Part shown: piece after piece, positions 28,197 through 37,682 of the stretch
Numbering within the stretch: position 1 is the first letter of the stretch
How the letters are laid out: each line of letters opens with the position of its first letter
Assembly (NCBI RefSeq): GCF_002858925.1
Contig: NZ_PJRS01000044.1
Coordinates: 38,763 to 102,762, forward strand
Length of the DNA stretch: 64,000 nucleotides
Direction of reading: 5' to 3'
Origin: Caulobacter zeae
GTDB taxonomy: Bacteria; Pseudomonadota; Alphaproteobacteria; Caulobacterales; Caulobacteraceae
The notes under the pieces: model-generated
Told to the model about the DNA's origin: nothing
What the model saw: the letters and a program-made list of their open reading frames with translations, nothing else
Database searches by the model: none
Made by a program: the position numbers and the translations under genes

Positions 28197-30350
28197 TCAG
28201 CAGCGGGTGAGGATCGGCACGGTCGAGCGCCGTCCGCCCTGGACGGTGACCTGTCGGCCGACATGCTCGAACGACAGGTCGGTCAGGCGGTCGCCGACGC
28301 CCAGGTTCTCGATCGACAGGCTGTCGATGCCGATGGGCAGGCGCGGTTCCTGGATACGGATCTCGCCGGCCCAGCCGTCGACGGTGATGCCCAGGCACGC
28401 CTGCAACATCATGAACGCCGAGCCGGCGGCCCAGGCCTGGGGCAGGCAGGCGACCGGATAGGCCACCGGCGGCTCGCCCGGCTGGCGGGGGAAGCCGCAG
28501 AACAGCTCCGGCAATCGCATCTCGTAGTGGGCGGCCGTCTCGAACAGCCCCGAGGTCATCCGCACCACGCCGTCCCGGTGTCCGTAGCGGGCCAGGCCCA
28601 TGGCGCAGATGGCCGTGTCGTGCGGCCAGACCGAGCCGTTGTGATAGCTCATCGGATTGAAGCGCGGTTCGCCCTCGGCCAGGGTCCGCACGCCAAAGCC
28701 GTTGTTGAACGCCGCCGACAGCAGGGTGTCGGCCACCTTGGCCGCGCGCTCGGGCGAGGGCAGGCCGCAGAACAGCAGGTGCCCGGGGTTCGAGCCGCGC
28801 ACGCGACAGGGCTTGCCGTGACCGTCGACGGCCATGGCGTAGAAGCCCTTGTCCTCCATCCAGAACCGCTCCTCGACCATGGTCCGCAGGTGCTCGGCCT
28901 TGGCCGCCCAGCGCTCGGCGTCGGCGGTCTCGCCTCGGCGACGGGCCAGGTCCGCCATGCCCTTGAAGGCGGCGAAGGCGTAGCCCTGAACCTCGACCAC
29001 GGCGATCGGGCCGTCGGGGAACTTGCCGTCGGCGTGGAAGACGCTGTCCTCGCTGTCCTTCCAGTTCTGGTTGGAAAGGCCGGTGTCGGCGCCGCGGGCG
29101 TAGTCGATCAGGCCGTCGCCATCGCTGTCGCCGAACTGCTCGATCCAGGCCACGGCCGCGCGCAGGGCGTCCCACAGCCCGTCGATGAAGGCCAGGTCCC
29201 CGGTGCGCTCGGCATAGGCGCAGGCCAGGGCCACGAACAGCGGCGTGGTGTCGACCCCGCCGTAGTAGCGGCCGAAGGGCAGCTCGCCCAGGCGGGTCAT
29301 CTCGCCCTTACGCGTCTCGTGCATGATCTTGCCCGGCGCGCTGTCACGAAAGGCGCTGACCTCCTCGGCCTGGTGCTCGGCGAGGTAGCCGAGCACGCCC
29401 TTGGCCAGCCGGGGCTCGATCCACAGCACCTGCCAGGCGGTGATGATCGCGTCGCGCCCGAACGGGGTCGAGAACCAGGGGATGCCGGCATAGGGATAGG
29501 GGCCGGTCTCGAACTCGGTGGTCAGCAAGGCCAGGTCCGCCCGCGACTTCTCCAGCCAGTCGTTGAACAGGCGCCCCGAGCTCTTCAGCCGCGCCCCGCG
29601 CCGGCGACGGCCACGCATGTCGATCCGAGCCCGGGCGGCGGCGGCGCGCCAGCGCTCGCGGGTCGGCGGATGGTCCGGGACGGGGCCCACCTCGAGATAG
29701 AGGTCGAAATGGGTCTCCGGTGTCAGCATGAACATGAACTCCGCCCGCTGCGGCGTCAGGCGGCCGGGCGGTTCGGAGAAGGCGATCACGCTGTCGCGGC
29801 GCAGCTCGTCCAGGCCCTGGTAGGCGAAGTGGACCGATCGGCCGTTCAACTCGGCCGGCAGCACGCGTCCCCTGGCTTTGCGCTTGGAGCCGCGCACCTC
29901 GAACATGTCGTGGAAATCGGCGTCGTACTCCAGCGCCACCGGCAGGATGACCATGTCGCGGCTGTAGTTGACGAACCGCAGGCGCTCGTACAGCCGCTCG
30001 CACCACAGGAAGCGCTTGCGCTCGACGTGGATCGCGCCGTGCGGCGCCGAGGCCCCTCCCAGCGAGGGCAGGGTCTGGTTGGTCGAGTGCGAGGTGAAGA
30101 ACACGTTGTCCTGCGAGACGCTGGCGCTCAGCAGGGCCGGAGGCCGCCCGCCGATCAGCAGCCGCAGGCGTGACAGCAGGCGGGTGTCGTCGTGAAACAG
30201 CCCGTCGGCCGCGCCCAGCACGTCGCCGAAGGCGTCGGCCACCAGGAAGGTGTCGCGGTCCTTCAGGGCGAACAGCCGGTAGGGCACGCGCGGTTCGCCG
30301 GTCTCGCCATGCTCGCCCGCCGTCACCGGGGTCGGCGCCAGATCGTCCAT
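28197..30350 (-). CDS. amylo-alpha-1,6-glucosidase / glycogen-debranching-type protein
   Basis: 717 residues. An N-terminal GDE_N-like domain (about 20-240: YRLFALKDRDTFLVADAFGD, GLFHDDTRLLSRL) is followed by a GH-type (alpha/alpha)6 domain with GIPWFSTPFGRDAIITAWQV, PFGRYYGGVDTTPLFVAL and WKDSEDSVFHADG. This architecture is the stand-alone bacterial debranching protein found next to OtsAB or glycogen genes. It presumably trims alpha-1,6 branches of glucan, feeding the GH15 enzyme encoded 26 bases downstream. Confidence 0.9.
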   Translation of the reverse strand: MDDLAPTPVTAGEHGETGEPRVPYRLFALKDRDTFLVADAFGDVLGAADGLFHDDTRLLSRLRLLIGGRPPALLSASVSQDNVFFTSHSTNQTLPSLGGASAPHGAIHVERKRFLWCERLYERLRFVNYSRDMVILPVALEYDADFHDMFEVRGSKRKARGRVLPAELNGRSVHFAYQGLDELRRDSVIAFSEPPGRLTPQRAEFMFMLTPETHFDLYLEVGPVPDHPPTRERWRAAAARARIDMRGRRRRGARLKSSGRLFNDWLEKSRADLALLTTEFETGPYPYAGIPWFSTPFGRDAIITAWQVLWIEPRLAKGVLGYLAEHQAEEVSAFRDSAPGKIMHETRKGEMTRLGELPFGRYYGGVDTTPLFVALACAYAERTGDLAFIDGLWDALRAAVAWIEQFGDSDGDGLIDYARGADTGLSNQNWKDSEDSVFHADGKFPDGPIAVVEVQGYAFAAFKGMADLARRRGETADAERWAAKAEHLRTMVEERFWMEDKGFYAMAVDGHGKPCRVRGSNPGHLLFCGLPSPERAAKVADTLLSAAFNNGFGVRTLAEGEPRFNPMSYHNGSVWPHDTAICAMGLARYGHRDGVVRMTSGLFETAAHYEMRLPELFCGFPRQPGEPPVAYPVACLPQAWAAGSAFMMLQACLGITVDGWAGEIRIQEPRLPIGIDSLSIENLGVGDRLTDLSFEHVGRQVTVQGGRRSTVPILTRC

Positions 30351-30462
30351 CTCGATGCCCCTTGTCTAAACGCGATCAGCGGCCGCGCCAGGGGAGGCGC
30401 GGTCGCTGAACTTGAAAGCTACAATGCGGCCTCAACCCGGCGGGGTTTGGCCGCCTTTGAGG

Positions 30463-31527
30463 TCACGCACTCTGGGCCAGGGTCAGGCGGGGCGGCTGGG
30501 CCGCCTCGTCCAGGCGCGCATAGAGGTCGAGATAGCGGCGGGCCATGGCGTGGGCCGAGAACCGCAGCTCGAAGCGCTCACGCACGGTCTGGCGCGACAG
30601 GTCGGGCAGGCGGCGAAGCGCGGCCACCGCCTCGTCCTCGTCGTCGACGATGAAGCCGGTGACGCCTTCCTCGATCACCTCGGGCACCGAGCCCCACTGG
30701 TAGGCGATCACCGGCGTGCCGCAGGCCATGGCCTCGATCATCACCAGCCCGAAAGGCTCGGGCCAGGCGATGGGGAAGAGCAGGGCGTCCGCGCGCCCAA
30801 GGAAGGCCGACTTTTCGGCGTCGCCGATCTCGCCCACGAACTCGACCAGCGGATGGTCCAGCAGCGGCTCGACGACGGTGTGGAAGTATTCGAGGTCGGC
30901 TGCGTCGACCTTGGCGGCGATCTTCAACGGGCGGCCGATGCGCTTGGCGATGGCGATCGCCCGCTCGGGCCCCTTCTCGGGCGAGATCCGTCCTAGGAAG
31001 GCCAGGTAACCCTCTGACTTCGGATGATATTCGTAGGTCTCGGCGCACATGCCGTGAAGCACCGTGCCGGCCCAGTTAGCGAAGGGCAGGGGCGTACGTT
31101 GGCTGTCGGAGATCGACACCAGCGGAAACTGCGGCCAGCGCCGGTAGATGCCGGGCAGGTCCTTCAGGTCCAGCCGCCCGTGCAGGGTGGTAAGGGTCTT
31201 TTCCGCCATGCCCTCGAACAGGGGGAAGTGGATCATGTCGGTGTGGAAGTGGATGACGTCGAACTCGGCGGCGCGGCGGCGAACCTCGGCCAGCATGGCG
31301 ATGTGGGCGGCGAGGTCGGATTTCAGCGGGGCGGGGTCCAGGCGGATGGCCTGGTCGCGGACGACCACGAGGTCGGCCTTGGTGCGGGCTTCGGCGGAAG
31401 CGAACAGGGTGACCTCGTGGCCGAGGTCGACAAGCGCGTCCGTCAGGTGCGCGACCACCCTTTCGGTGCCCCCGTAGAGCCGTGGCGGCACGGCTTCATA
31501 CAGGGGCGGAACCTGGGCGATTCTCAT
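30463..31527 (-). CDS. GT4-family glycosyltransferase
   Basis: 354 residues from the ATG at 31527; the open frame extends further upstream but antisense to the L,D-transpeptidase gene. GT-B fold: N-terminal AQVPPLYEAVPPRLYGGTER and VVAHLTDALVDLGHEVTLFA, then YLAFLGRISPEKGPERAIAI, and the C-terminal donor site PFGLVMIEAMACGTPVIAY with the E-x7-E pair. Sugar donor and acceptor unknown; possibilities include glucan synthesis with the downstream genes or a cell-envelope glycan. It is divergent from the transpeptidase. Confidence 0.92.
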   Translation of the reverse strand: MRIAQVPPLYEAVPPRLYGGTERVVAHLTDALVDLGHEVTLFASAEARTKADLVVVRDQAIRLDPAPLKSDLAAHIAMLAEVRRRAAEFDVIHFHTDMIHFPLFEGMAEKTLTTLHGRLDLKDLPGIYRRWPQFPLVSISDSQRTPLPFANWAGTVLHGMCAETYEYHPKSEGYLAFLGRISPEKGPERAIAIAKRIGRPLKIAAKVDAADLEYFHTVVEPLLDHPLVEFVGEIGDAEKSAFLGRADALLFPIAWPEPFGLVMIEAMACGTPVIAYQWGSVPEVIEEGVTGFIVDDEDEAVAALRRLPDLSRQTVRERFELRFSAHAMARRYLDLYARLDEAAQPPRLTLAQSA

Positions 31528-31746
31528 CTTGGCTGTCCTGACAAGGACGATTGTGGCGCAAAGGCGCCGTCGTCGAACTGCAAACCGCAAGTGTGGCCGG
31601 AAGGTTCCGTAACGTGAGAAAGAACCAAATGGGGACCTTGGCCGTTGGAGTTTCACGATCCTCGCGTTGACGACCCCGGCGCGGAATTGCCATTTGAGAA
31701 GTGCGCGGAGGGGCCGCGTGCAAAGTGCGTGCGAGACCCGTCGACG

Positions 31747-33234
31747 GTGAGCCAGAGCCTGAAAGTTTCGACCGTCCTGCTTGGGGCGGCCCTGTGGATG
31801 TCGGCGGCCCCGGCCGTTCTTGCTCAAGCTCAGGTTCGGCCAGCCCGCGCGCCGCAGCAGGCGCCCGTGGCGGTGCCCGCGCCGCCGGCCCTGCGCGCCG
31901 ACCAGATCGACCTGCTGGTAAAGGCGCTGAACGACGCGCCCTCGCACGGCTTCGAGCCGGGCGTGTTCGCGCCCGACCGCGCCCTGGCCCTGCTGGACTC
32001 GCGCAGCGCCGCCGATCGCCAGGCCGGCGTGACCCAGCTGGTCGCCCTGACCATGCGCTACGCCAAGGCCGTGCACAGCGGCCGCCTGGCGCCCGCCGAC
32101 TTCGACGGCAACTGGGGCCTGCGTCCCGCAGCCTATGATCCGGCTCCCGGCTTCGCCGCCGCGATCCAGAACGACCGCCTGGCCGGCTGGCTGGAAGAGC
32201 TGTCGCCGCCCTATACCGGCTACCAGACTCTGCAGAAGGGCCTGGTGGTCTATCGCGACCTCGCCGCCAGGGGCGGATGGGCCGTGATCCCCGAGGGGCC
32301 GCCGCTGAAGCTGGGCGACAAGGGCGATCCGCGCATAGTCCAGCTCGAGGCCCGCCTGGCGATCGAGGACCCGACCATCGCCGTCGACAAGGCCCCGGTC
32401 TTCGACGAGGCCCTGCAACAGGCCCTGATGCGCGCCCAGAAGCGTTTCGGCCTCAATCCCGACGGCGTGCTGGGCAAGGGCACGCTGGCGGCGCTGAACG
32501 TGCCGGTGCAACTGCGCATCGACCAGATCGTCGCCAACATGGAGCGCTGGCGCTGGCTGCCAGAAGAGCTGCCGGCCGACCGCATCCAGGTCAACATCGC
32601 CGCCGCCGTGATGAGCGTCTTCCACCATGACGCCCCGACCCTGACCATGCGCGCCGTCACCGGCCGCCCGGGCGACGAGACGCCGATGCTGCAATCGCAG
32701 ATCCACTCGATCGTGCTCAATCCGCCCTGGAACGTGCCCAGCTCCATCGCCACCAAGGAGCTGTGGCCCAAGGAACGCGCCAATCCCGGCTACCTGGCTC
32801 GCAACGACTTCATCGTCATCCCGACCGAGGGCGGCGGCACGCGTCTGCAGCAGAAGGCCGGCGACAAGGCCGCCCTGGGCCTGGTGAAGTTCGACTTCAA
32901 CAATCCCTATGGCGTCTATCTGCACGACACGCCGTCGCGGGCGAAGTTCGCCAGCTACAGCCGCCTGGCCAGCCACGGCTGCGTGCGCCTGGAAAAGCCC
33001 ATCCCGCTGGCCAAGCAGCTGCTCGACGGCAGCGCCGAATGGACGGCCGAGAACGTCGATGCCACCATCGCCTCGGGCAAGACCGTGCGGGCCCAACTGC
33101 CCAAGCCGATGGCCGTCTATCTGCTCTATTGGACCGCCTACGTGACTCCGGACGGGCAGGTGAATTTCCGCGACGACCCGTACGGCTGGGACAAGGCGCT
33201 GGTGCAGCGTATCGCCGCATCCAAGACCGTCTGA
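31747..33234 (+). CDS. L,D-transpeptidase (YcbB/LdtD-like)
   Basis: About 495 residues. It forms 3-3 crosslinks in peptidoglycan or attaches lipoprotein in the periplasm. Signal peptide: VSTVLLGAALWMSAAPAVLA. A scaffold region, then a peptidoglycan-binding domain (about 187-251, ending DGVLGKGTLAALNVP), then the YkuD catalytic domain with H393 (VYLHDTPS) and SHGCVRLEKP (His410, Cys412). The frame runs from 31645, but GTG codons at 31729 and 31747 give a better signal peptide, so the exact start is uncertain. It precedes an M15-type peptidase gene, consistent with wall remodelling. Confidence 0.92.
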   Translation: MSQSLKVSTVLLGAALWMSAAPAVLAQAQVRPARAPQQAPVAVPAPPALRADQIDLLVKALNDAPSHGFEPGVFAPDRALALLDSRSAADRQAGVTQLVALTMRYAKAVHSGRLAPADFDGNWGLRPAAYDPAPGFAAAIQNDRLAGWLEELSPPYTGYQTLQKGLVVYRDLAARGGWAVIPEGPPLKLGDKGDPRIVQLEARLAIEDPTIAVDKAPVFDEALQQALMRAQKRFGLNPDGVLGKGTLAALNVPVQLRIDQIVANMERWRWLPEELPADRIQVNIAAAVMSVFHHDAPTLTMRAVTGRPGDETPMLQSQIHSIVLNPPWNVPSSIATKELWPKERANPGYLARNDFIVIPTEGGGTRLQQKAGDKAALGLVKFDFNNPYGVYLHDTPSRAKFASYSRLASHGCVRLEKPIPLAKQLLDGSAEWTAENVDATIASGKTVRAQLPKPMAVYLLYWTAYVTPDGQVNFRDDPYGWDKALVQRIAASKTV

Positions 33235-33466
33235 GCGTTAGGCTCAGCCGCCCAAGCCGCTGTCTTTGCAGCATTTGAAGCGTGGCTGGAATGGGAGTGC
33301 CCACGCTTTCAGCGGCCGCGCGTCCATGCGCCCGGCTTGACCCGACGGCCCTCGTCAGGCCTCTTTTGGCGCGTAAGCCTTTCCGATCGGGAAAGTTTAT
33401 CGTGTTCCAAGTGAGCGCGGGCGGCCTCTTTGGCGGCCTGACGCAGTCAGTCGGGAAAGCGTATCT

Positions 33467-34147
33467 ATGATCGAACGACGCAAGCTCCTGGGCCTTGGCC
33501 TGGGTGTGCTGGGCGCCAGTGCGGTCGGGCCGATGGCGGCCTTCGCACAGTCCAAGTTCGGCCCCGGGGCCGATCCCATCGCGGACCTGCTGATGAAGCA
33601 GGGCGACCTGGGCAATGCGGCCGAGGGCATGCCGGATAACGGCCTTCCCGAAGCGCCGGTTCCCGTCGCCGAGCCGAAACGCATCATTTCCGCCGAACCG
33701 CGCTGGGTGAAGCTGCACAACGTGCACACCCAGGAAAAGCTCGAAGCCGTGTATTTCGAGAAGGGCGAGTACGTGCCCGACGCGGTCGAGGCCCTCGACA
33801 AGGTGCTGCGCGACTATCGCACCGGGGACGTTTCGGCGATGAATCCCAAGCTCTACGACATCATGGCGGGCCTGGCGGCGCGCACCGAGAGCAAGTCGCA
33901 CTTCCAGATCATCTCCGGCTATCGCTCGCCCAAGACCAACGCGATGTTGCACGCGCGCAGCGGTGAGGTCGCCAAACGCAGCCTGCACATGGACGGCAAG
34001 GCCATCGATCTCTATCTGGAGGATGTCTCCCTGGATCGGCTGAGGACTGCGGCCCTCGACCTGAAGCAGGGCGGCGTCGGGTACTATCCCGTCAGCAATT
34101 TCGTTCACGTCGACGTCGGCGCGGTCCGACGCTGGGTCGGCTCCTAG
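33467..34147 (+). CDS. DUF882 / M15-type D-Ala peptidase (YcbK-like), Tat signal
   Basis: 226 residues. The N-terminus ERRKLLGLGLGVLGASAVG is a twin-arginine-type signal. The C-terminal half holds M15 zinc-site motifs: ISGYRSPKTNAMLHARS, SLHMDGKAIDLYLED and YPVSNFVHVDVGAVRRW, matching the H-x6-D and H-x-D pattern. Homologues are periplasmic amidase/carboxypeptidase-like proteins beside L,D-transpeptidases. A 232-base gap separates it from the transpeptidase gene. In that gap TCGGGAAAG-N2-TATC appears twice, at about 33385 and 33449, the second just before this ATG. Confidence 0.88.
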   Translation: MIERRKLLGLGLGVLGASAVGPMAAFAQSKFGPGADPIADLLMKQGDLGNAAEGMPDNGLPEAPVPVAEPKRIISAEPRWVKLHNVHTQEKLEAVYFEKGEYVPDAVEALDKVLRDYRTGDVSAMNPKLYDIMAGLAARTESKSHFQIISGYRSPKTNAMLHARSGEVAKRSLHMDGKAIDLYLEDVSLDRLRTAALDLKQGGVGYYPVSNFVHVDVGAVRRWVGS

Positions 34148-34177
34148 GATCGGAGCCTTCCCTTTAGGGAGCTCCAG

Positions 34178-34528
34178 ATGGCCAAGGCCGAACGTCGCGG
34201 CAATCCGTTGGGATGGATCGTCCTGGGTTTCGTCGTCGGGGCGGTCGCCGCCCTGGGCGTGATCCTGGTGGTCAGCGCCGGGGTCGGTTTCGAGAGCTCC
34301 GGCTACGAAGAGGGCGCGGAAATCCGCACCACGGCCGATGACGCCGCCAGCGCAGCCACCGTCCGTACGCCCGCCGCCCAGACGCCACCGCCCGCCGTCG
34401 CGCCCGAACCCGAAAAGCCGCCGGTGGTCGAAGCGCCGCCCGCCGCGCCCAAGCCCGCGCCCGAGGTCGATCCGCAGATGGCCGACGACGCGGCGGCGGC
34501 AGGGATGACCTCGCGTACGCGCCAGTAG
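34178..34528 (+). CDS. small single-pass membrane protein, Pro/Ala-rich
   Basis: 116 residues. One TM segment (about 12-36: WIVLGFVVGAVAALGVILVV) follows a basic cytoplasmic start. The remainder is a Pro/Ala/Glu-rich, probably disordered periplasmic stretch (PPPAVAPEPEKPPVVEAPP). No enzyme motif. It follows the DUF882 gene by 30 bases and converges on the deacetylase gene. It could be an envelope linker; function unknown. Confidence 0.75.
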   Translation: MAKAERRGNPLGWIVLGFVVGAVAALGVILVVSAGVGFESSGYEEGAEIRTTADDAASAATVRTPAAQTPPPAVAPEPEKPPVVEAPPAAPKPAPEVDPQMADDAAAAGMTSRTRQ

Positions 34529-34532
34529 GCGG

Positions 34533-35315
34533 CTACAGCCCGATCCGGCGCGAGCCTTCCGCCACGGTCACCACGTCGAAGCCGGCATTGACCGCGCCGT
34601 CGACCAGCCGCTCAAGCGCCTGCACCGTGCAGCCCCAGGCCGACGGCTGTTCCGCCACGTCGTGGGTGTAGAGGATCAGCCAGGCCTTGCGGCGGTGCGC
34701 CTGGTCCAGCCAGTGCAGGGCCACGGCCTCGCCATCCTCGCCCTCGATCCCGACGGCCGGCGCTTGGTTCAGATCGGCGCCGTTGGCGATCAGGCCGTGA
34801 TGCAGGGCCCGCAGGGTCTTGAAGCGACCGGCCAGGGCCGTCTTGGCCGGAGCGGCGACGTCGCCGTACGGATAGGCGAAGCTCACCGCGTTCCCCACGC
34901 CCCACGAGGCCAGGGCTTCCGTGTTCTGCGCCACATCGGCCAGGGCGACCTGCGTCGTGGCCTGGCCGCAGTCGAGGTGGCTGAAGGTATGGCAGCCGAT
35001 CTCGTGGCCGGCCGCGTGCAGGCGGGCGGCGTCTTGGCCGGTGGCGTAGCGGCCCATGGGGCCGTCACGCCCGGTCAGGCCGGCGGCGAAATAGTAGGTG
35101 CCGCGAAAGCCGCGGCTCTCAAGCACCCGCGCGCCGGCCTCGCAGGCGGTGGCGGGGGCGTCGTCGAAGCTGAACGACACCATCGGCCGCTCGAGCTTCA
35201 CCCGCGCCGGGCGGCGGTGCTGCAGGCGGATCAGCCGGCGGCGGACCTTGCCCTTCAGCGAGCGGTCCGGCTCGTAGGCGTCGACTTTCTCGTAGGTCTG
35301 TTCGAGGGCGGTCAT
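34533..35315 (-). CDS. hfsH: polysaccharide deacetylase, HfsH-like
   Basis: About 260 residues of the NodB/CE4 family. Motif 1 is MVSFSFDDAPAT (Asp51, Asp52) and motif 2 is HEIGCHTFSHLDCG (HxxxH zinc ligands). Later motifs are SFAYPYGD and ILYTHDVAEQPSAWG. No signal peptide is visible, as in Caulobacter HfsH, which deacetylates holdfast polysaccharide. The ATG at 35315 overlaps the preceding glycosyltransferase stop by one base (TGATG). It is the last gene of a four-gene, fully overlapping operon resembling hfsE-F-G-H. Gene name rests on gene order and family, not on alignment. Confidence 0.9.
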   Translation of the reverse strand: MTALEQTYEKVDAYEPDRSLKGKVRRRLIRLQHRRPARVKLERPMVSFSFDDAPATACEAGARVLESRGFRGTYYFAAGLTGRDGPMGRYATGQDAARLHAAGHEIGCHTFSHLDCGQATTQVALADVAQNTEALASWGVGNAVSFAYPYGDVAAPAKTALAGRFKTLRALHHGLIANGADLNQAPAVGIEGEDGEAVALHWLDQAHRRKAWLILYTHDVAEQPSAWGCTVQALERLVDGAVNAGFDVVTVAEGSRRIGL

Positions 35316-36244
35316 CACACGGCGTCCGAATAGAGGGCGGCCCGGTAGAGCCGCATGGAAAAGGCGCGAAGCGGGGTGGGCAGGCTCTCGGCCAGGGCGA
35401 CAGCCTTCAGCCACGGCCGCCAGGTTCCGCGCAGGGGAACAGCCTTCAGGGCCTTGGCGACCTTGTAGCTGGGATAGGCGCTGACCACGTCGCGGTGGGC
35501 GGCCACCACGCGGGCGAAGTTGGCGGCCGACTGCTCGTACTTGGCGGCCATCACCGGCGCTGGATCGAGGCCCAGGTGCGTGGCGGTGTTGTCGATGTGC
35601 AAGATCGGGTGGGCGCGGGCCACCCGCATCGCCCATTCCACGTCCTCCCAGCCCCAGCCGGCGAAGCCCTCGTCGAAGGCGATGGTCTCGAAGACGTCGC
35701 GGCGGACCAGGAGGTTGGAGGTGAAGACGTGTTTCTCCGGCGCCTGGGCCCGCTCGGGGGCGGGCGTGCAGTCGCTTTTCAGCGCCATCGCCCGGTGCAG
35801 GGCGTGCTCGGGCCGGATCGGGGTCTGGTCCAGGGTGAAGCCGCCGAAGGCCACGGGCGCATCGTCGCCGGCCACCGCCAGCCAGCGGGCCAGGAAGTCC
35901 TTCGGGTCGGGCAGCATGTCGCTGTCGAGGAACAGCAAGTGCCGGCCACGGGCGTGCGCGGCCAGGCGGTTGCGGCCCTGGGCGCGGCCGGCGTTGCGCG
36001 ACAGCCGCACGAAGCGGGCGGGACGCTTGAGGCCCGCGACCAGCTTGCCGATCCGCGCGGCCAGGGCCTCGTCGCCGCCGCCGTCGTCCAGCACCACGAT
36101 CTCGGCGGCATGGTCCTTTCCGTCGAGTGCGCGCAGCAAGGCCGTCGGGTCGTCGCGATAGGTGGGGATCAGCACCGACAGGCGCGGCGCGGCGCCCGCC
36201 CAGGCGGCGTTGTCGGTGACGGTTTCTGTGATCGGGGCGGTCAT
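35315..36244 (-). CDS. hfsG: GT2-family glycosyltransferase, HfsG-like
   Basis: 309 residues, GT-A fold. Seen: RLSVLIPTYRDDPTALLRAL, EIVVLDDGGGDEALAAR, GRNRLAAHARGRHLLFLDSD with the DxD metal site (LDSDMLPD), and FAGWGWEDVEWAMRVAR, the acceptor/ED region. It adds a sugar to a lipid-linked oligosaccharide on the cytoplasmic face. The ATG overlaps the flippase stop by 4 bases. In Caulobacter, HfsG is an essential holdfast glycosyltransferase encoded beside hfsF and hfsH, matching this order. Confidence 0.9.
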   Translation of the reverse strand: MTAPITETVTDNAAWAGAAPRLSVLIPTYRDDPTALLRALDGKDHAAEIVVLDDGGGDEALAARIGKLVAGLKRPARFVRLSRNAGRAQGRNRLAAHARGRHLLFLDSDMLPDPKDFLARWLAVAGDDAPVAFGGFTLDQTPIRPEHALHRAMALKSDCTPAPERAQAPEKHVFTSNLLVRRDVFETIAFDEGFAGWGWEDVEWAMRVARAHPILHIDNTATHLGLDPAPVMAAKYEQSAANFARVVAAHRDVVSAYPSYKVAKALKAVPLRGTWRPWLKAVALAESLPTPLRAFSMRLYRAALYSDAV

Positions 36245-37680
36245 GCGGTGCGGAACCTGCGGGTAAGGACGGCCAGCCGCGCGCGGGCGCCGCCGGCGTC
36301 GAGCAGCAGGGCCGCGCCGCCGAAGGTAGCCGCGCCCAGGCCGGCCTTGAGGATCAGTTCTATCAGGCCGCCGACGTCGGGCAGGGCCAGCACCACGGCC
36401 GCCATCAGGGCGCAGGCCAGGCCCGTCCTGGCCAGGGTCGGCCACGGGATCGGCAGGGCGCAGGCCCGGCGGCCCAGCACCCCGGCGGCGATCGCGCCGA
36501 GGGCGTAGCTGGCGGTGGTGGCCCACAGCGCGCCGGACAGGCCGAAACGCGGGATCAGGATCAGGTTCAGCGCCAGGTTGGCCCCGGCCGGGATCGCCAT
36601 GCAGGCGCTCAGCATCGTCGTGCGGCGGCCAAGCGTGAAGGCCTGCAGCAGGTAGTAGGTGGTCACGCCCGACAGCCAGCCGCTGGCGGCGATCCACGGC
36701 GTCACGCCGGCCGCGCCTTCACGCAGGGCCGGGCCGATCATCACCTCGGTCAGCGGGCGGGCGACCAGGGCCAGGCCCACAGCGGCGGGCAGGGTCAGCA
36801 GCACCATGAAGTCGGCCTGCTCGCGGGCGCTGTCCTCCAGCGCCGGCCGGCCGCCGCGCTCCAGGGCCGCGACCATGGCCGGTCCGCCGGCCATGCCCAG
36901 CCAGATGAACACCACGTCCAGCGTGCGCGAGCCCAGCGAGTAGCCCGCGTGGTAGTCGCCGACCGCGCTCTCGTCGAGGAAGGCGGCCAGCAGGAAGCGG
37001 TCGGTGGTCGACAGCACCAGGGCCAGGATCAGCGAGAAGGCCACCGGCAGGCCGTAGGCTGCGTAGGCCTTGGCCATCGCCTTATCGAAGATCCCGCCCT
37101 TCAGGCGTCGCAGATCGGTGGGCAGCACGAACACCACGCACAGCAGGGCGACCGCGCCCGTGCCGAGGATCGGCGCGGCGCCGCCCAGGCCCACCAGGGC
37201 CAGCACCAGGCCCAGGGCGAAGCCGCCGACGGTCTGGATCACGTCCAGCAGGGCCGCGCCCGACACCTCGCCGGCCGCGCGGCGGCGCTCCTGGGACATC
37301 TTGGCCAGGCTCTTCACCGCCGCGGCCGCGAAGGCGGCGGCGACGGCGACCTTCAGGGCCGGGGGCATGGGCCAGAACCGCAGCGCCAGGGCGGCGACCA
37401 CCGGGATCGCCAGGGCCATCAGGATCCACAGCCGATAGAGCGTGGCGAAATGGTCGGGCAGGCGGCCGTCCTCGTCGGCGCGGGCCAGGAACCGGGCCAT
37501 GGCGGCCTCGGTCCAGGTCAGGAACGCCGTCTGGGTCAGGCTCAGCACCGAGAACGCCAGCGCATAGATCCCGTACTCGGCCGGGGACAGGATCTGCGTG
37601 AACAGCACGATCGTCAGGAGGCCGACGACCCCCTGGGCGATATTGACGGGCAGGTAGCCCAGGACGCCGCGCCAGAACAT
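36241..37680 (-). CDS. hfsF: polysaccharide flippase (Wzx-like), HfsF-like
   Basis: 479 residues with 12-14 hydrophobic segments. The start MFWRGVLGYLPVNIAQGVVG, then ILSPAEYGIYALAFSVLSL, is typical of the MOP/Wzx flippases, which move undecaprenyl-linked oligosaccharide to the periplasm. GANLALNLILIPRFGLSGAL is the C-terminal MATE-like motif. Two bases separate it from the upstream hfsE-like gene and four bases overlap hfsG, so the operon is tightly coupled. Confidence 0.9.
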   Translation of the reverse strand: MFWRGVLGYLPVNIAQGVVGLLTIVLFTQILSPAEYGIYALAFSVLSLTQTAFLTWTEAAMARFLARADEDGRLPDHFATLYRLWILMALAIPVVAALALRFWPMPPALKVAVAAAFAAAAVKSLAKMSQERRRAAGEVSGAALLDVIQTVGGFALGLVLALVGLGGAAPILGTGAVALLCVVFVLPTDLRRLKGGIFDKAMAKAYAAYGLPVAFSLILALVLSTTDRFLLAAFLDESAVGDYHAGYSLGSRTLDVVFIWLGMAGGPAMVAALERGGRPALEDSAREQADFMVLLTLPAAVGLALVARPLTEVMIGPALREGAAGVTPWIAASGWLSGVTTYYLLQAFTLGRRTTMLSACMAIPAGANLALNLILIPRFGLSGALWATTASYALGAIAAGVLGRRACALPIPWPTLARTGLACALMAAVVLALPDVGGLIELILKAGLGAATFGGAALLLDAGGARARLAVLTRRFRTA

Positions 37681-37682
37681 GG

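Noticed and set aside
26368..29175. 935-codon reading of the GH15 gene
   Set aside because: The extra N-terminal part is an Arg/Pro-rich shadow of the debranching-enzyme gene; the GH15 domain begins at 28170.
30463..33096. 877-codon reading of the GT4 gene
   Set aside because: The upstream portion is antisense to the L,D-transpeptidase; the GT-B fold starts at 31527.
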